Origin: Jiella avicenniae
GTDB taxonomy: Bacteria; Pseudomonadota; Alphaproteobacteria; Rhizobiales; Rhizobiaceae
NCBI RefSeq assembly: GCF_021390325.1
Contig: NZ_JAJUWU010000008.1
Span: 1 to 64,000, forward strand
Reading direction: 5' to 3'
DNA: 64,000 nucleotides
Shown: piece after piece, positions 9,434-18,035 of the stretch
How the letters are laid out: each line of letters starts with the position of its first letter
Position numbering within the stretch: the stretch's first letter is position 1
Position numbers and translations under genes: made by a program
The notes under the pieces: generated by a model
What the model was told of the DNA's origin: nothing
What the model saw: the letters and a program-made list of their open reading frames with translations, nothing else
Database searches by the model: none

Positions 9434-9458
9434 AAAAAGGCGGCCGGAGCCGCCTTTT
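9434..9458 (-). terminator. Terminator of rplS
   Basis: A 10-bp stem (aaaaggcggc 9435-9444, gccgcctttt 9449-9458) around a cgga tetraloop, read on the minus strand as a GC stem ending in T residues. It lies 32 bases downstream of the rplS stop. Confidence 0.85.
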
Positions 9459-9489
9459 CGAAAGCATGTCGGATAGAGAAGTTCGAAGC

Positions 9490-9948
9490 TTACTCGGCGG
9501 CGGTCTTTGCCGCTTCCTTCTCGGCCTTGACCTTCTCGCGCTGCTCGGCGGCGACCTGGCGGGCGTCGTCGTTCAGCTTGCGGGCGCGGGCATTGCTGGC
9601 CTCGACGATACGGGCCGACTTGCCACGGCGATCGCGCAGGTAATAGAGCTTGGCGCGGCGGACCTTGCCGCGGCGCACGACTTCGACCGAATCGAGCATC
9701 GGCGAATAGACCGGGAAGACGCGCTCGACGCCCTCGCCATAGGAGATCTTGCGGACGGTGAAGTTCTCCTGCAGGCCGGAGCCGGAGCGGGCGATGCAGA
9801 CGCCTTCATAGGCCTGGACGCGGGTGCGCGTGCCTTCCGTGACCTTTACGTTGACGCGAACGGTATCGCCGGCGGAAAATTCCGGGACCGTGCGGATGGC
9901 TTCGATGCGGGAGGCTTCAGCGGCCTCGAGTTCCTGGATGATGTTCAT
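9490..9948 (-). CDS. rplS: 50S ribosomal protein L19
   Basis: 152 residues. It contains the L19 signature in order: [47 protein letters not shown] and [20 protein letters not shown]. It lies at the 30S-50S interface. The C-terminal tail ([20 protein letters not shown]) is the charged extension usual in Rhizobiales. In many bacteria rplS ends an rpsP-rimM-trmD-rplS operon; here 149 bases of non-coding DNA lie upstream and no trmD is present, so it has its own promoter. A TATAAG hexamer lies upstream on the minus strand (about 10032-10037), but no good -35 is seen. It ends at a clear terminator. Confidence 0.98.
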   Translation of the reverse strand: MNIIQELEAAEASRIEAIRTVPEFSAGDTVRVNVKVTEGTRTRVQAYEGVCIARSGSGLQENFTVRKISYGEGVERVFPVYSPMLDSVEVVRRGKVRRAKLYYLRDRRGKSARIVEASNARARKLNDDARQVAAEQREKVKAEKEAAKTAAE

Positions 9949-10097
9949 GGCATAGCCTCAATTCGTTTCACGCCGGGGTAACCCGACATGGCCGCCGTGA
10001 CGGTCAGGTTATTCTGAGGAAATCGGCTGCGCTCTTATACGGCTTCGGGCCGTTTGTCACTAGGTGGCGGGCACTTTTGCCGTGTTCGATGCCGCGA

Positions 10098-11549
10098 TCA
10101 CGACAGCTCCGCAAAGCCCACCAGCAACAGCCCGACCACCGCCATCACCCAGAGCGTGAAGGCGCGGTTCCAGACGAGGCCGACGGTCGAAGCGCTGACA
10201 TGGCCGAGTCGTCCGACGAGAAGGGTCGTCGCGGTGAAGGGCGAGGTCGCCCCGGCCAGCGCCCAGCCGGCGGTGATCGCGGCAACGAAGAGATTCGGCG
10301 AAAGGCCGAGCGAGGCGGGGGCGGGCAGGAGCGGCGCCAGCATCGAGACCGACAGGATCGGGTTCATGCCGAGCTGGCCGAGAATCGGAATGACGACGAC
10401 CGGCGCGACCAGGACGAGCCAGACCGGCACGTCGGACAGATCGAGCGCGCGGCCCGAGGCGAGCGGCTGGATCAGCGCCGCGCCGAGGACGCCGATGACG
10501 CCGGCCATGATCAGCAGGACCAGCTCCGAGCGATAGGCCGGCAGCTCGGTGAAGCAGAGCCGCTTCAGGCGCCGTGCCGTCTCGCCGGCGCTCGACGATT
10601 CGTAGGCGATCCAGCCGATCGAGACGAGCGGAACGAAGGCCATGACGATGGCGGTGATGGCGAGGCCGGTCAGATATTCGAGCGTGCCGACGACGGAAAA
10701 GAGCAGGGCGAGCAAAACGACCAGCGGCAGGAGATCGCGAATCGACCCGGTCGGGGAGGAACGGGGCGGGCGCGGGACCGTCAGCTTGGGCTTGAAGATG
10801 GTGTCGAGCGCCCAGCCGGTGACGAGAAACACCAGGCCGAAGATCATCGCATAGGGGGCCACGCCGCCCCAGCTGGAGCCAGCGATCACCGAGGTGGTGA
10901 TGGCCGTGGCGAAGGCGAGCGGCGACCAGCAGAGCGAGGCGCACAGGCCTCGCTGGACGGCGAGCAGCATGCGCCGGTTGCGGATCTCGCGGATTTCGGC
11001 GTTCTTCTCCCGTCCGGCGATCGCCTCGGTGAGGCCGCCGAGGAGGGTGATCGCGCCGTAGTTCAGGATGAGTGCGAAGAGATGGCCGCCGACGGTCAGC
11101 GCCATGTAGCGCCGGCCGGGCGGCTGGCTGGCGAGATACTGGCCACAGCGGTCGATGGCCGGGGAGGCGGCGGCCGGATTGCGCAGGCTGGCGAGGGCGA
11201 TGAAGAAGGTGGAGATGAAGGCGCCCTGCGACGCCGCCTTCGCCAGGACCGCCGGCCAGTCGTCGAGAAAGGCGACGGCGAGGGTGGCGAGGATCAGGCC
11301 GATCGCGACGAAGGCCTTGCGCGACCAGCTCGTGAACGGCGTTGCACACACCAGAAAAAGGCCGAGCCCGGCGGCAGCGACGAGACCCGCGAATTCCAGT
11401 CCGAGCCATTCGCGGATGATGACGGCGATCCCCGTGACGAGGAGAAGAACGCCGAGAAGTCTGTCGAGCACGGGCTGAACCAGTCGGGCGGGGAACGCTG
11501 AAACGAGGCCCGCCGCAGACCGCGCGGAGGCCGAAGAAAGCGGGAACAT
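10098..11549 (-). CDS. Polytopic membrane protein, transporter-like, function unknown
   Basis: About 483 residues from the ATG at 11547-11549; the frame stays open to 11609, and neither start has a well-spaced ribosome binding site. Around 11-12 hydrophobic spans are visible. Two half-repeats show glycine and proline-rich re-entrant-like segments, namely WSPLAFATAITTSVIAGSSW in the first half and LGLSPNLFVAAITAGWALAG in the second (about residue 420), followed by ATSPFTATTLLVG. This two-fold layout with helical hairpins resembles ion-transporter (IT) superfamily carriers of citrate or other anions. I cannot name a substrate. It is monocistronic, between rplS and a gene-free stretch. Confidence 0.7.
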   Translation of the reverse strand: MFPLSSASARSAAGLVSAFPARLVQPVLDRLLGVLLLVTGIAVIIREWLGLEFAGLVAAAGLGLFLVCATPFTSWSRKAFVAIGLILATLAVAFLDDWPAVLAKAASQGAFISTFFIALASLRNPAAASPAIDRCGQYLASQPPGRRYMALTVGGHLFALILNYGAITLLGGLTEAIAGREKNAEIREIRNRRMLLAVQRGLCASLCWSPLAFATAITTSVIAGSSWGGVAPYAMIFGLVFLVTGWALDTIFKPKLTVPRPPRSSPTGSIRDLLPLVVLLALLFSVVGTLEYLTGLAITAIVMAFVPLVSIGWIAYESSSAGETARRLKRLCFTELPAYRSELVLLIMAGVIGVLGAALIQPLASGRALDLSDVPVWLVLVAPVVVIPILGQLGMNPILSVSMLAPLLPAPASLGLSPNLFVAAITAGWALAGATSPFTATTLLVGRLGHVSASTVGLVWNRAFTLWVMAVVGLLLVGFAELS

Positions 11550-12141
11550 AACGCCGATGCCGGCTCGCGCAAGAAAGCCGCCGGCGGCTCGTCGTCGGCG
11601 CTGCGCCATCCTCCCCCGCAGCTGTGTTCGCCCCTGCGATCCTGCCCCCTACCGGTCGATCGCCGAAGCGTCCTCTGAGCGACGTCTGCGAGCCCAGCCG
11701 AGGGCCTGCCGCGTCGAAGGTGGCGGGACGCGTCGACCGTCATGCCGTCGGCATCGTTCGGCGATCTCGCACCGTCTCCACTTTTCGTGGAAACGTTCCG
11801 CTTTTCGGCTTGCCAGCCGGGTTTGAAAAGCGTTAGCCATGCCGCTGGGGAATATTCTGCCTGGTGACCATCCGAATACTGCCGAGCGCATCGTGGCAAC
11901 CGCCGGAGATGCTGGCGGAAGTGCTTGTGTCGTGAGCCGGGACAGTATTTCGCGCGGTAGTTCTGACGGGCAGCACCATGATGTCAGGCGGTTTTCTCGA
12001 TGTCATGCCACCTCGCAGCGCCATCGGCGCCTTCTGCGCCCGCAGTGGCGGCGCGTTTTGATCCGCGCGGCAACGCGACGGCAATGTGGATCGCGCCTGT
12101 CCCTTCGGAAACCTCAACGTCTCATTCTCGGAAGGCAATCG
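11550..12141. other. Gene-free stretch between divergent genes
   Basis: About 590 bases. Short frames exist on both strands but their translations are Arg/Pro/Ser-rich, lack ribosome binding sites and resemble no family. It probably holds the promoters of the divergent membrane protein and secreted protein genes. Immediately before 12142 a GGAAGG ribosome binding site is seen. No repeat or RNA structure stands out. Confidence 0.5.
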
Positions 12142-13179
12142 ATGTCGAATTTGCGGTGTCTCGTTCTTTCTGTGAGCTTTGCGCTCGCACCTCTCGGTTC
12201 GGCGATGGGCCAGCAGAACGACTATGGGGGCTACGACATCGTCTCGTCTCCCCACGGCGAATCCGACTATGCCGAGACGCGGGGATGGCGCGTCTTTGCC
12301 GGCCGGGTCGGCGGACGCTTCGGCTACTGCTTTGCCGAGAGCGTGCGGAGTGACGGTTCGGCGGTGCGCCTCGGCTGGGACGGCCAGCAATGGCAGCTCG
12401 CGGTGCCGATCGCCTCGCGGCCCGACTGGGAGGGAACGCTCCAGATCGACGGCGCGGGCTCCGGCCAGGGCTATCGACGCGGCGGCGACTTCATCTCCGG
12501 CACCGCCGCCGGTGGCTGGACGATCGCCTGGCTCGGAGAGGCGGAACTCGACGGCCTGCGACAGGGGGCGATCGCGGTCCTCGGCGTCGGCAGGGCGGAC
12601 TACGACTTCCGTCTGTCCGGCTCGACGGCCGCGATCCTGAAGGTGAAGGAATGCGTCGGCCGCTCCGGCGCGGGCGCCGGCCAGGCCGCCGCGCCCGCCG
12701 CGTCGCGGTCGCCTTCGCCCGAAGACGCGATGCCGGAGGAGGCGACGCCCGTCGGCTTCGGCAAGGCCGGGTCCTGGGTGATCAACGAGATCCGCGCTGG
12801 CGACCGCGTCCTCGCCTGCGAGGTCTACGACACGACGAAGCCCGGCCTGCGCTTCGAGATCGATAGCGAGAACAGCTACATCGACTTCAAGGACGGCGGC
12901 GAGATGGGCGATCTCGGCGAACGCAAGCCCATCCGGATCCTCTTCGATCCGGGCGACGAGCCGAGCCAGTCCGAAGTCGAGATCGTCGAAGGCCGGGACG
13001 GCGAGAAATGGGCCCGCATCACCGAAGGCCGCATGGATGGCCCCGGCTTGCTGGACGATGCCGTTCCCAATTCCGGCCAGACCTCGTTCATCGGCCAGAA
13101 CATCATCCTGGAAACCGGTCTCGAAGGCAGCAACAGAGCTCTCGACGTGTTCTTCGAGTGTTCGAACGGCATCCGATAG
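12142..13179 (+). CDS. Secreted protein of unknown function
   Basis: 345 residues. The start is the ATG at 12142, 7 bases after GGAAGG; the frame is open upstream to 11839 but that part is Arg-rich and unlike protein. The N-terminus (MSNLRCLVLSVSFALAPLG, then SAMGQQ) is a clear Sec signal peptide with cleavage near residue 24. Two beta-rich segments (about 25-170 and 205-345) are joined by a Pro/Ala/Ser linker. Each segment holds two Cys, which could form disulfides in the periplasm. I do not recognise the family. It is convergent with the helicase gene. Confidence 0.75.
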   Translation: MSNLRCLVLSVSFALAPLGSAMGQQNDYGGYDIVSSPHGESDYAETRGWRVFAGRVGGRFGYCFAESVRSDGSAVRLGWDGQQWQLAVPIASRPDWEGTLQIDGAGSGQGYRRGGDFISGTAAGGWTIAWLGEAELDGLRQGAIAVLGVGRADYDFRLSGSTAAILKVKECVGRSGAGAGQAAAPAASRSPSPEDAMPEEATPVGFGKAGSWVINEIRAGDRVLACEVYDTTKPGLRFEIDSENSYIDFKDGGEMGDLGERKPIRILFDPGDEPSQSEVEIVEGRDGEKWARITEGRMDGPGLLDDAVPNSGQTSFIGQNIILETGLEGSNRALDVFFECSNGIR

Positions 13180-13279
13180 GCCCGGATCGAGCCGTCCTGG
13201 CCGGCCGGCCGGGTGTCCAGCGCCGCCCTTCGCCGGACGCCAACGCCGCATGGTGCTTTCGGCCGTGCGGCAGATCGGC

Positions 13280-16006
13280 TCAAACCGCCTCCACGAACCC
13301 CTCCAGCACGCGTTTCTGGCCGGCCTTGTCGAAATCGACGGTGAGCTTGTTGCCGTCGATCGCGGCCACGGTGCCATTGCCGAATTTCAGATGGAACACC
13401 CGGTCACCGGCGGCAAAGCGGCTTTCCGTATCGGCGACGGATTTCGCCACCAACTCGCCCTGGATCTCACGCGGGCCGCCGCGCTTGGCGGAGGAATAAA
13501 GGCCGAAGCCCTTTTTGGGTGGCTGGTTGTGGCCGCGTCCGGGGGCCGGGCCGTCGTTCATGCGGCCGGCAAAGCCGTTGCCGCCGCCCGAGCCGCGGGA
13601 GCCGGGTTCGGCGTCGTAGGTGATTTCACGGCTGCGGCCTCCGGCCCAGCCGTCGCTGCCGTGGCGGGAGGGCGTTTCCGCAAAGCCCGCCTGGGCCGCC
13701 TGCGCGCGTTTCCAGCCCGGGGTCTTGTAGGACGATTCCTTGAAGGCGTTGCCGCCGTCCCAGCGCGAGGCGCCGTAGCCCCCGAAGCCTGACGCGCCAT
13801 AGCCGCCATAGGACGTGTTCGCTTCCATCACCTCGACATGGGCCTCGGGCAGTTCGTCGAGAAAGCGCGACGGGATGGTCGACTGCCAGAGGCCGTGGAT
13901 GCGGCGGTTGGAGACGAACCAGATCTTCACCCGGCGCTTGCCGCGGGTGATGCCGACATAGGCGAGGCGGCGTTCTTCTTCCAAACCGCTTCGACCTCCC
14001 TCATCCAAGGCGCGCTGGTGCGGGAACAGGCCTTCTTCCCAGCCGGGCAGGAAGACCGTCTCGAACTCCAGCCCCTTGGCCGAATGCAGCGTCATGATCG
14101 AGACCGCGTCCATCTCGGAATTCTGCTCGGCGTCCATGACGAGGGCGACATGCTCGAGGAAGGAGGGGAGCGACTCGTACTCCTCCATCGAGCGGATCAG
14201 TTCTTTCAGGTTTTCGAGCCGCCCGGGCGCCTCGGCCGAGCGGTCGTTCTGCCACATCTCGGTATAGCCGGATTCTTCGAGGATCTGCTCGGCGAGCTCG
14301 GTGTGCTTCATGGTCGGCAGAAGCTCGGACCAGCGGCGGAAATCGGCGACGAGGCCGCGCAGCGTGTTGCGGGGCTTCGGCTTCAGTTCCTCCGTCTCGA
14401 CCATCTCGCCGGCGGCGGCGATGATCGGCACCTCGCGCTCGCGGGCGTAGTCGTGGAGGAGGCGGACGGTGGCATCGCCGAGGCCGCGCTTCGGCGTGTT
14501 GACGATGCGCTCGAAGGCTAGGTCGTCCGCCGGCTGGCAGACGCAGCGGAAATAGGCGAGCGCATCGCGGATCTCCATGCGCTCGTAAAAGCGCGGGCCG
14601 CCGATGACGCGGTAGTTCAGCCCCATGGTGACGAAGCGATCCTCGAAGGAGCGCATCTGGAACGAGGCGCGCACCAGGATCGCCATGTCGTTGAGGTTGT
14701 GATCCTCGCGCCGCTGCAGATCCTCGATCGCCTCGCCGATGGCGCGGGCTTCCTCCTCCGAATCCCAGCCGGCATTGACCTCGACCTTGGGATCCTCGGG
14801 GTCGGGGCTGTCGGTGAAGAGGGTCTTGCCGAGTCGGTCCTCGTTGTGGGCGATGAGATGGGACGCGGCGCCGAGGATGTGGCCGGTGGAGCGGTAGTTG
14901 CGTTCCAACCTTATGACGGTGGCGCCGGGAAAATCCTTGTCGAACCTGAGAATGTTGTCCACCTCGGCGCCGCGCCAGCCATAGATCGACTGGTCGTCGT
15001 CGCCGACGCAGCAGATGTTGATCTGCTGCGGTTTGTTTGCGCTCACGCTGTCGCCGCTGCGCGGCTCGCTCCGCGGAGGCGCGGCATCAGCCGCGACGGC
15101 CGGTCGGCCTTGCCTCGCTGCGCTCGGAATATTGGGCGCGGAGCGTGACGCTCCGATCTTCCCCGCAAGGGTGGAGATCGCAGCGTCGCCGCCCTGCCTT
15201 CTGGAGGGCTGCTGGGCCAGCAGCCGCAGCCACATGTACTGGGCGACGTTGGTGTCCTGGTACTCGTCGACGAGAATGTAGCGGAAGCGCCGGTGATATT
15301 CGGCGAGGACGTCGGGGTTCGCCTTGAAGAGGGCGATCGGGTGCATCAAAAGGTCGCCGAAGTCGCAGGCATTCAGCGTCGTAAGCCGGGCCTGGTAGGC
15401 GGCATAGAGCTGGCGGCCCTTGCCGGCGAAGGCTCGCGCGTCGCCCTCGGGAATGTCGTTCGGGACGAGGCCCTTGTTCTTCCAGCCGTCGAGCATGTTG
15501 GCGAAGGTTCGCGCCGGCCAGCGCTTGTCGTCGAGATTCTCGGCCTGGATCAGCTGCTTGATCAGGCGGATCTGGTCGTCGGTGTCGAGGATGGTGAAAT
15601 TCGGCTTCAGACCGACCAGCTCGGCGTGGCGCCTGAGGATCTTGACGCCGATCGAATGGAAGGTGCCGAGCCAGGGCATGCCCTCGACCTGTCCGCCGAC
15701 GAGCATGCCGATGCGCTGCTTCATCTCGCGCGCCGCCTTGTTCGTGAAGGTGACGGCGAGGATCTGCGAGGGGTAGGCTCTCCCGGTGGCGAGGATGTGG
15801 GCGATGCGCGTCGTCAGGACGCGCGTCTTGCCCGTGCCGGCGCCGGCGAGCACCAGTACCGGGCCCTCGGTCGTCTCGACGGCGGCACGCTGCTCGGGGT
15901 TGAGGCCCGACAGATAGTCCGGGGCGTTCGCGCCCCGCGCGGCCATGGCTCGCGCGGCGATGCCGCCCTGGCGCGGCGCGGGCGCTGATTCGTTGAAATC
16001 GCTCAT
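13280..16006 (-). CDS. UvrD/PcrA-type superfamily 1 DNA helicase with an in-frame insert
   Basis: 908 residues from the ATG at 16004-16006 (MSDFNESAP). All SF1A motifs are present: Walker A AGAGTGKT (about 54-61), TFTNKAAREMKQR (Ia), VDEYQDTN (II, 247-254), GDDDQSIYGWRGA (III, ~335-347), RLERNYRST (IV), TLHSAKGLEFETVFLPGWEEG (V, split) and EEERRLAYVGITRG (VI). The C-terminal tail is Gly/Ser-rich and ends in the Tudor-like RNA polymerase-binding domain (VFHLKFGNGTVAAIDGNKL) typical of PcrA/UvrD. The protein unwinds DNA 3'-5' in repair and replication. Between motif II and motif III there is an insert of about 60 residues that the family normally lacks; see the repeat entry. Whether to call it uvrD or pcrA is a matter of convention. 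Confidence 0.95.
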   Translation of the reverse strand: MSDFNESAPAPRQGGIAARAMAARGANAPDYLSGLNPEQRAAVETTEGPVLVLAGAGTGKTRVLTTRIAHILATGRAYPSQILAVTFTNKAAREMKQRIGMLVGGQVEGMPWLGTFHSIGVKILRRHAELVGLKPNFTILDTDDQIRLIKQLIQAENLDDKRWPARTFANMLDGWKNKGLVPNDIPEGDARAFAGKGRQLYAAYQARLTTLNACDFGDLLMHPIALFKANPDVLAEYHRRFRYILVDEYQDTNVAQYMWLRLLAQQPSRRQGGDAAISTLAGKIGASRSAPNIPSAARQGRPAVAADAAPPRSEPRSGDSVSANKPQQINICCVGDDDQSIYGWRGAEVDNILRFDKDFPGATVIRLERNYRSTGHILGAASHLIAHNEDRLGKTLFTDSPDPEDPKVEVNAGWDSEEEARAIGEAIEDLQRREDHNLNDMAILVRASFQMRSFEDRFVTMGLNYRVIGGPRFYERMEIRDALAYFRCVCQPADDLAFERIVNTPKRGLGDATVRLLHDYAREREVPIIAAAGEMVETEELKPKPRNTLRGLVADFRRWSELLPTMKHTELAEQILEESGYTEMWQNDRSAEAPGRLENLKELIRSMEEYESLPSFLEHVALVMDAEQNSEMDAVSIMTLHSAKGLEFETVFLPGWEEGLFPHQRALDEGGRSGLEEERRLAYVGITRGKRRVKIWFVSNRRIHGLWQSTIPSRFLDELPEAHVEVMEANTSYGGYGASGFGGYGASRWDGGNAFKESSYKTPGWKRAQAAQAGFAETPSRHGSDGWAGGRSREITYDAEPGSRGSGGGNGFAGRMNDGPAPGRGHNQPPKKGFGLYSSAKRGGPREIQGELVAKSVADTESRFAAGDRVFHLKFGNGTVAAIDGNKLTVDFDKAGQKRVLEGFVEAV
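15026..15205 (-). repeat. In-frame hairpin-rich insertion inside the helicase gene
   Basis: About 180 bases (60 codons) between helicase motifs II and III, encoding low-complexity Ala/Arg/Ser/Pro sequence (for example APPRSEPRSGDSVSANKP). At DNA level it is a chain of short inverted repeats: ggagcg-tga-cgctcc at 15140-15154, gcggc-atca-gccgc, ggcc-ggtc-ggcc and cgcgg-ctcgct-ccgcg. The frame is kept on both sides. Boundaries are estimated from the family's usual spacing. Confidence 0.6.
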
Positions 16007-16094
16007 GGTCCGCAATGTAAGCAATCGGCCGGCGAAGACCAACGAGCCTTGTGAACGGCACGCCGCAGTCGCGCGGATGCTTCGAATTGACGCG

Positions 16095-17375
16095 TCAGCG
16101 ATAGAGCAGCGTCGGCAGCCACATGGTGATCGCCGGCACGAAGGTGACCAGCGCCAGCACCACGAAGAGCGGCACGAGGAAGGGCAGCGTCGCCGAGACG
16201 CAGCGCTCGAACGGGATCTTCGACACCCGCGACAGCACGTAGAGCACCATGCCGACCGGCGGCGTCAGAAGGCCGATCATCAGATTGAGCACCAGGATCA
16301 CGCCGAAATGCACCGGATCGATGCCGACCTTCTCCGCGACGGGCAGAAGCACGGGAACGAGGATGGTGATCGCCGCGACGGTCTCCATGAAGCAGCCGAC
16401 GACGAGGAGGATCACGTTGATGAGCAGGAGGACGATGATCCAGTTCTCCGAGACCGACAGGATCAGGCCGGCGAAGTGTTCCGGCACCCGGTTGGAGGTG
16501 AGGATCCAGGCGAAGATCGCCGCCGCGCCGACGATGAACAGGACGACGGCGGTGGTCTCGATCGTGTCCATCGAGACGCGCAGGAAGCGCCGCCAGTTGA
16601 GCGTGCGGTAGACGACGACGCCGAGAAACATCGCCCAGGCGCAGGCGGCGATCGCCGCCTCCGTCGGCGTGAAGGCGCCGGTGAGGATGCCGCCGACGAT
16701 GATCACCGGGGTCATCAGCGCCAGGAAGGCGCGCAGGAACGAGCGGCCGAGGACGGACAGGCGGAAGGCCTGATCGCGCGGGTAGCCGCGGCGGCGGGCA
16801 TAGATCGCCACCATGATCATCAGCGCGACGGCCATCAACAGCCCCGGCACGAAGCCGGCGGCGAAGAGCTGGCCGATCGAGGCGCCGGCGACGACGCCGT
16901 AGATGACCATCGGCAGCGAGGGCGGAATGATCGGGCCGATGGTAGACGAGGCGGCGGTGATGCCGACGGCAAAGCCCGGATCGTATTTGGCGTCGCGCAT
17001 CGCCTTGATCTCGATGGCGCCGAGACCGCCCGCATCGGCGACGGCAGCGCCCGACATGCCGGCGAAGATCACCGAGGCGCCGATGTTGACGTGGCCGAGG
17101 CCGCCGCGCATCCAGCCGACCAGCGCCTTGGCGAAGTCGAAGATCCGCTCTGTGATGCCGGCGGTGTTCATCAGATTGCCGGCGAGGATGAAGAACGGGA
17201 CGGCCAGCAACGGGAAGGAGTCGACGCCGTTCACCATGCGGTGGGCGACGACGACGCTCGGCACGTGGCCGTCGACGAGGAGGAAGACGAGGGACGAGCC
17301 GGCAAGCGCAATCGCCACCGGCACCCCGAGGACGATCAGGCCGAACAGGACCGCGAACAGAAGAGCGATGAGCAT
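16095..17375 (-). CDS. dctM: TRAP transporter large permease
   Basis: 426 residues, about 12 hydrophobic spans. Family marks include PFFILAGNLMNTAGIT near residue 60, GAVADAGGLGAIEIKAM, GITAASSTIGPIIPPS (the conserved substrate-path segment, about 145-160) and LNLMIGLLTPPVGMVLYV in the second half. It is the ion-coupled transport subunit that works with the small permease and a periplasmic binding protein. Its start lies 16 bases after the dctQ stop, so the order dctP-dctQ-dctM forms one minus-strand operon. Substrate is set by DctP. Confidence 0.95.
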   Translation of the reverse strand: MLIALLFAVLFGLIVLGVPVAIALAGSSLVFLLVDGHVPSVVVAHRMVNGVDSFPLLAVPFFILAGNLMNTAGITERIFDFAKALVGWMRGGLGHVNIGASVIFAGMSGAAVADAGGLGAIEIKAMRDAKYDPGFAVGITAASSTIGPIIPPSLPMVIYGVVAGASIGQLFAAGFVPGLLMAVALMIMVAIYARRRGYPRDQAFRLSVLGRSFLRAFLALMTPVIIVGGILTGAFTPTEAAIAACAWAMFLGVVVYRTLNWRRFLRVSMDTIETTAVVLFIVGAAAIFAWILTSNRVPEHFAGLILSVSENWIIVLLLINVILLVVGCFMETVAAITILVPVLLPVAEKVGIDPVHFGVILVLNLMIGLLTPPVGMVLYVLSRVSKIPFERCVSATLPFLVPLFVVLALVTFVPAITMWLPTLLYR

Positions 17376-17391
17376 GGAAAGGGTGCCGTGG

Positions 17392-17961
17392 TCAGAGGCT
17401 GGGACCGGACGAGGTCGCGGAGTCGGGGTCGATCAGGCGGCTGGTCCGGCTGCGGAGGTGCCGGACGAGGACGAGGAGTTGATAGATCGTCATGGCGGCG
17501 AAGCAGCCGGCGACGATCCAGTAGACGAGCGATTTCGGCACGTCGATCGAGGTCATCTTCTGGAAGGTGCGCTGGGCGAGATGCACCGACAGCCAGGCAA
17601 GGATGCCGTAGAAGGCGAGCGAGATGACGTCGACGAGGAGCTGCAGGGCAAGGCGCGTCCGCCGCGAGACCCGCGTGTAGAGGAGTTCGACGGCGATGTG
17701 GCTCTCGCGGCGCACCGCCGAGATGGCGCCGATGAAGGTGACGCCGATCAACAGATAGCGGGCGATCTCCTCGGTCCAGCCGAGGGAATCGTTGAGGACG
17801 TAGCGGGTGAAGAACTGCAGGAAGACGACGAAGGCCAGCACCCAGAAGAACACGATGACGGGCAGGTCGACGATCTTCAGATCGGACAGGTTCTCGTTCT
17901 CGTCCCGCATCGGCGGCGGGGACGGCTCGGCGCTGCGAACCGAGGAGCGGTCGATCGACAT
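17392..17961 (-). CDS. dctQ: TRAP transporter small permease
   Basis: 189 residues with four membrane spans, from the ATG at 17959-17961, which lies 8 bases after GGAG. The frame stays open to 18018. The DctQ pattern LGWTEEIARYLLIGVTFIGA (Trp-x-Glu-Glu in the first loop) and SHIAVELL are both present. It docks DctM in the inner membrane and helps engage the loaded binding protein. Middle gene of the TRAP operon. Confidence 0.92.
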   Translation of the reverse strand: MSIDRSSVRSAEPSPPPMRDENENLSDLKIVDLPVIVFFWVLAFVVFLQFFTRYVLNDSLGWTEEIARYLLIGVTFIGAISAVRRESHIAVELLYTRVSRRTRLALQLLVDVISLAFYGILAWLSVHLAQRTFQKMTSIDVPKSLVYWIVAGCFAAMTIYQLLVLVRHLRSRTSRLIDPDSATSSGPSL

Positions 17962-18035
17962 GGGCGGAAACTCCGGACGGGCAGGCGAGAGGGCGGCGGA
18001 CGCCGCCCCCCGTGACAAGACGCGTCAGAGACGCA

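Noticed and set aside
15945-17627. Long plus-strand frame over dctM
   Set aside because: Highly charged (Asp/Glu/Arg/His-rich) translation, antisense to the TRAP permease. A typical shadow frame.
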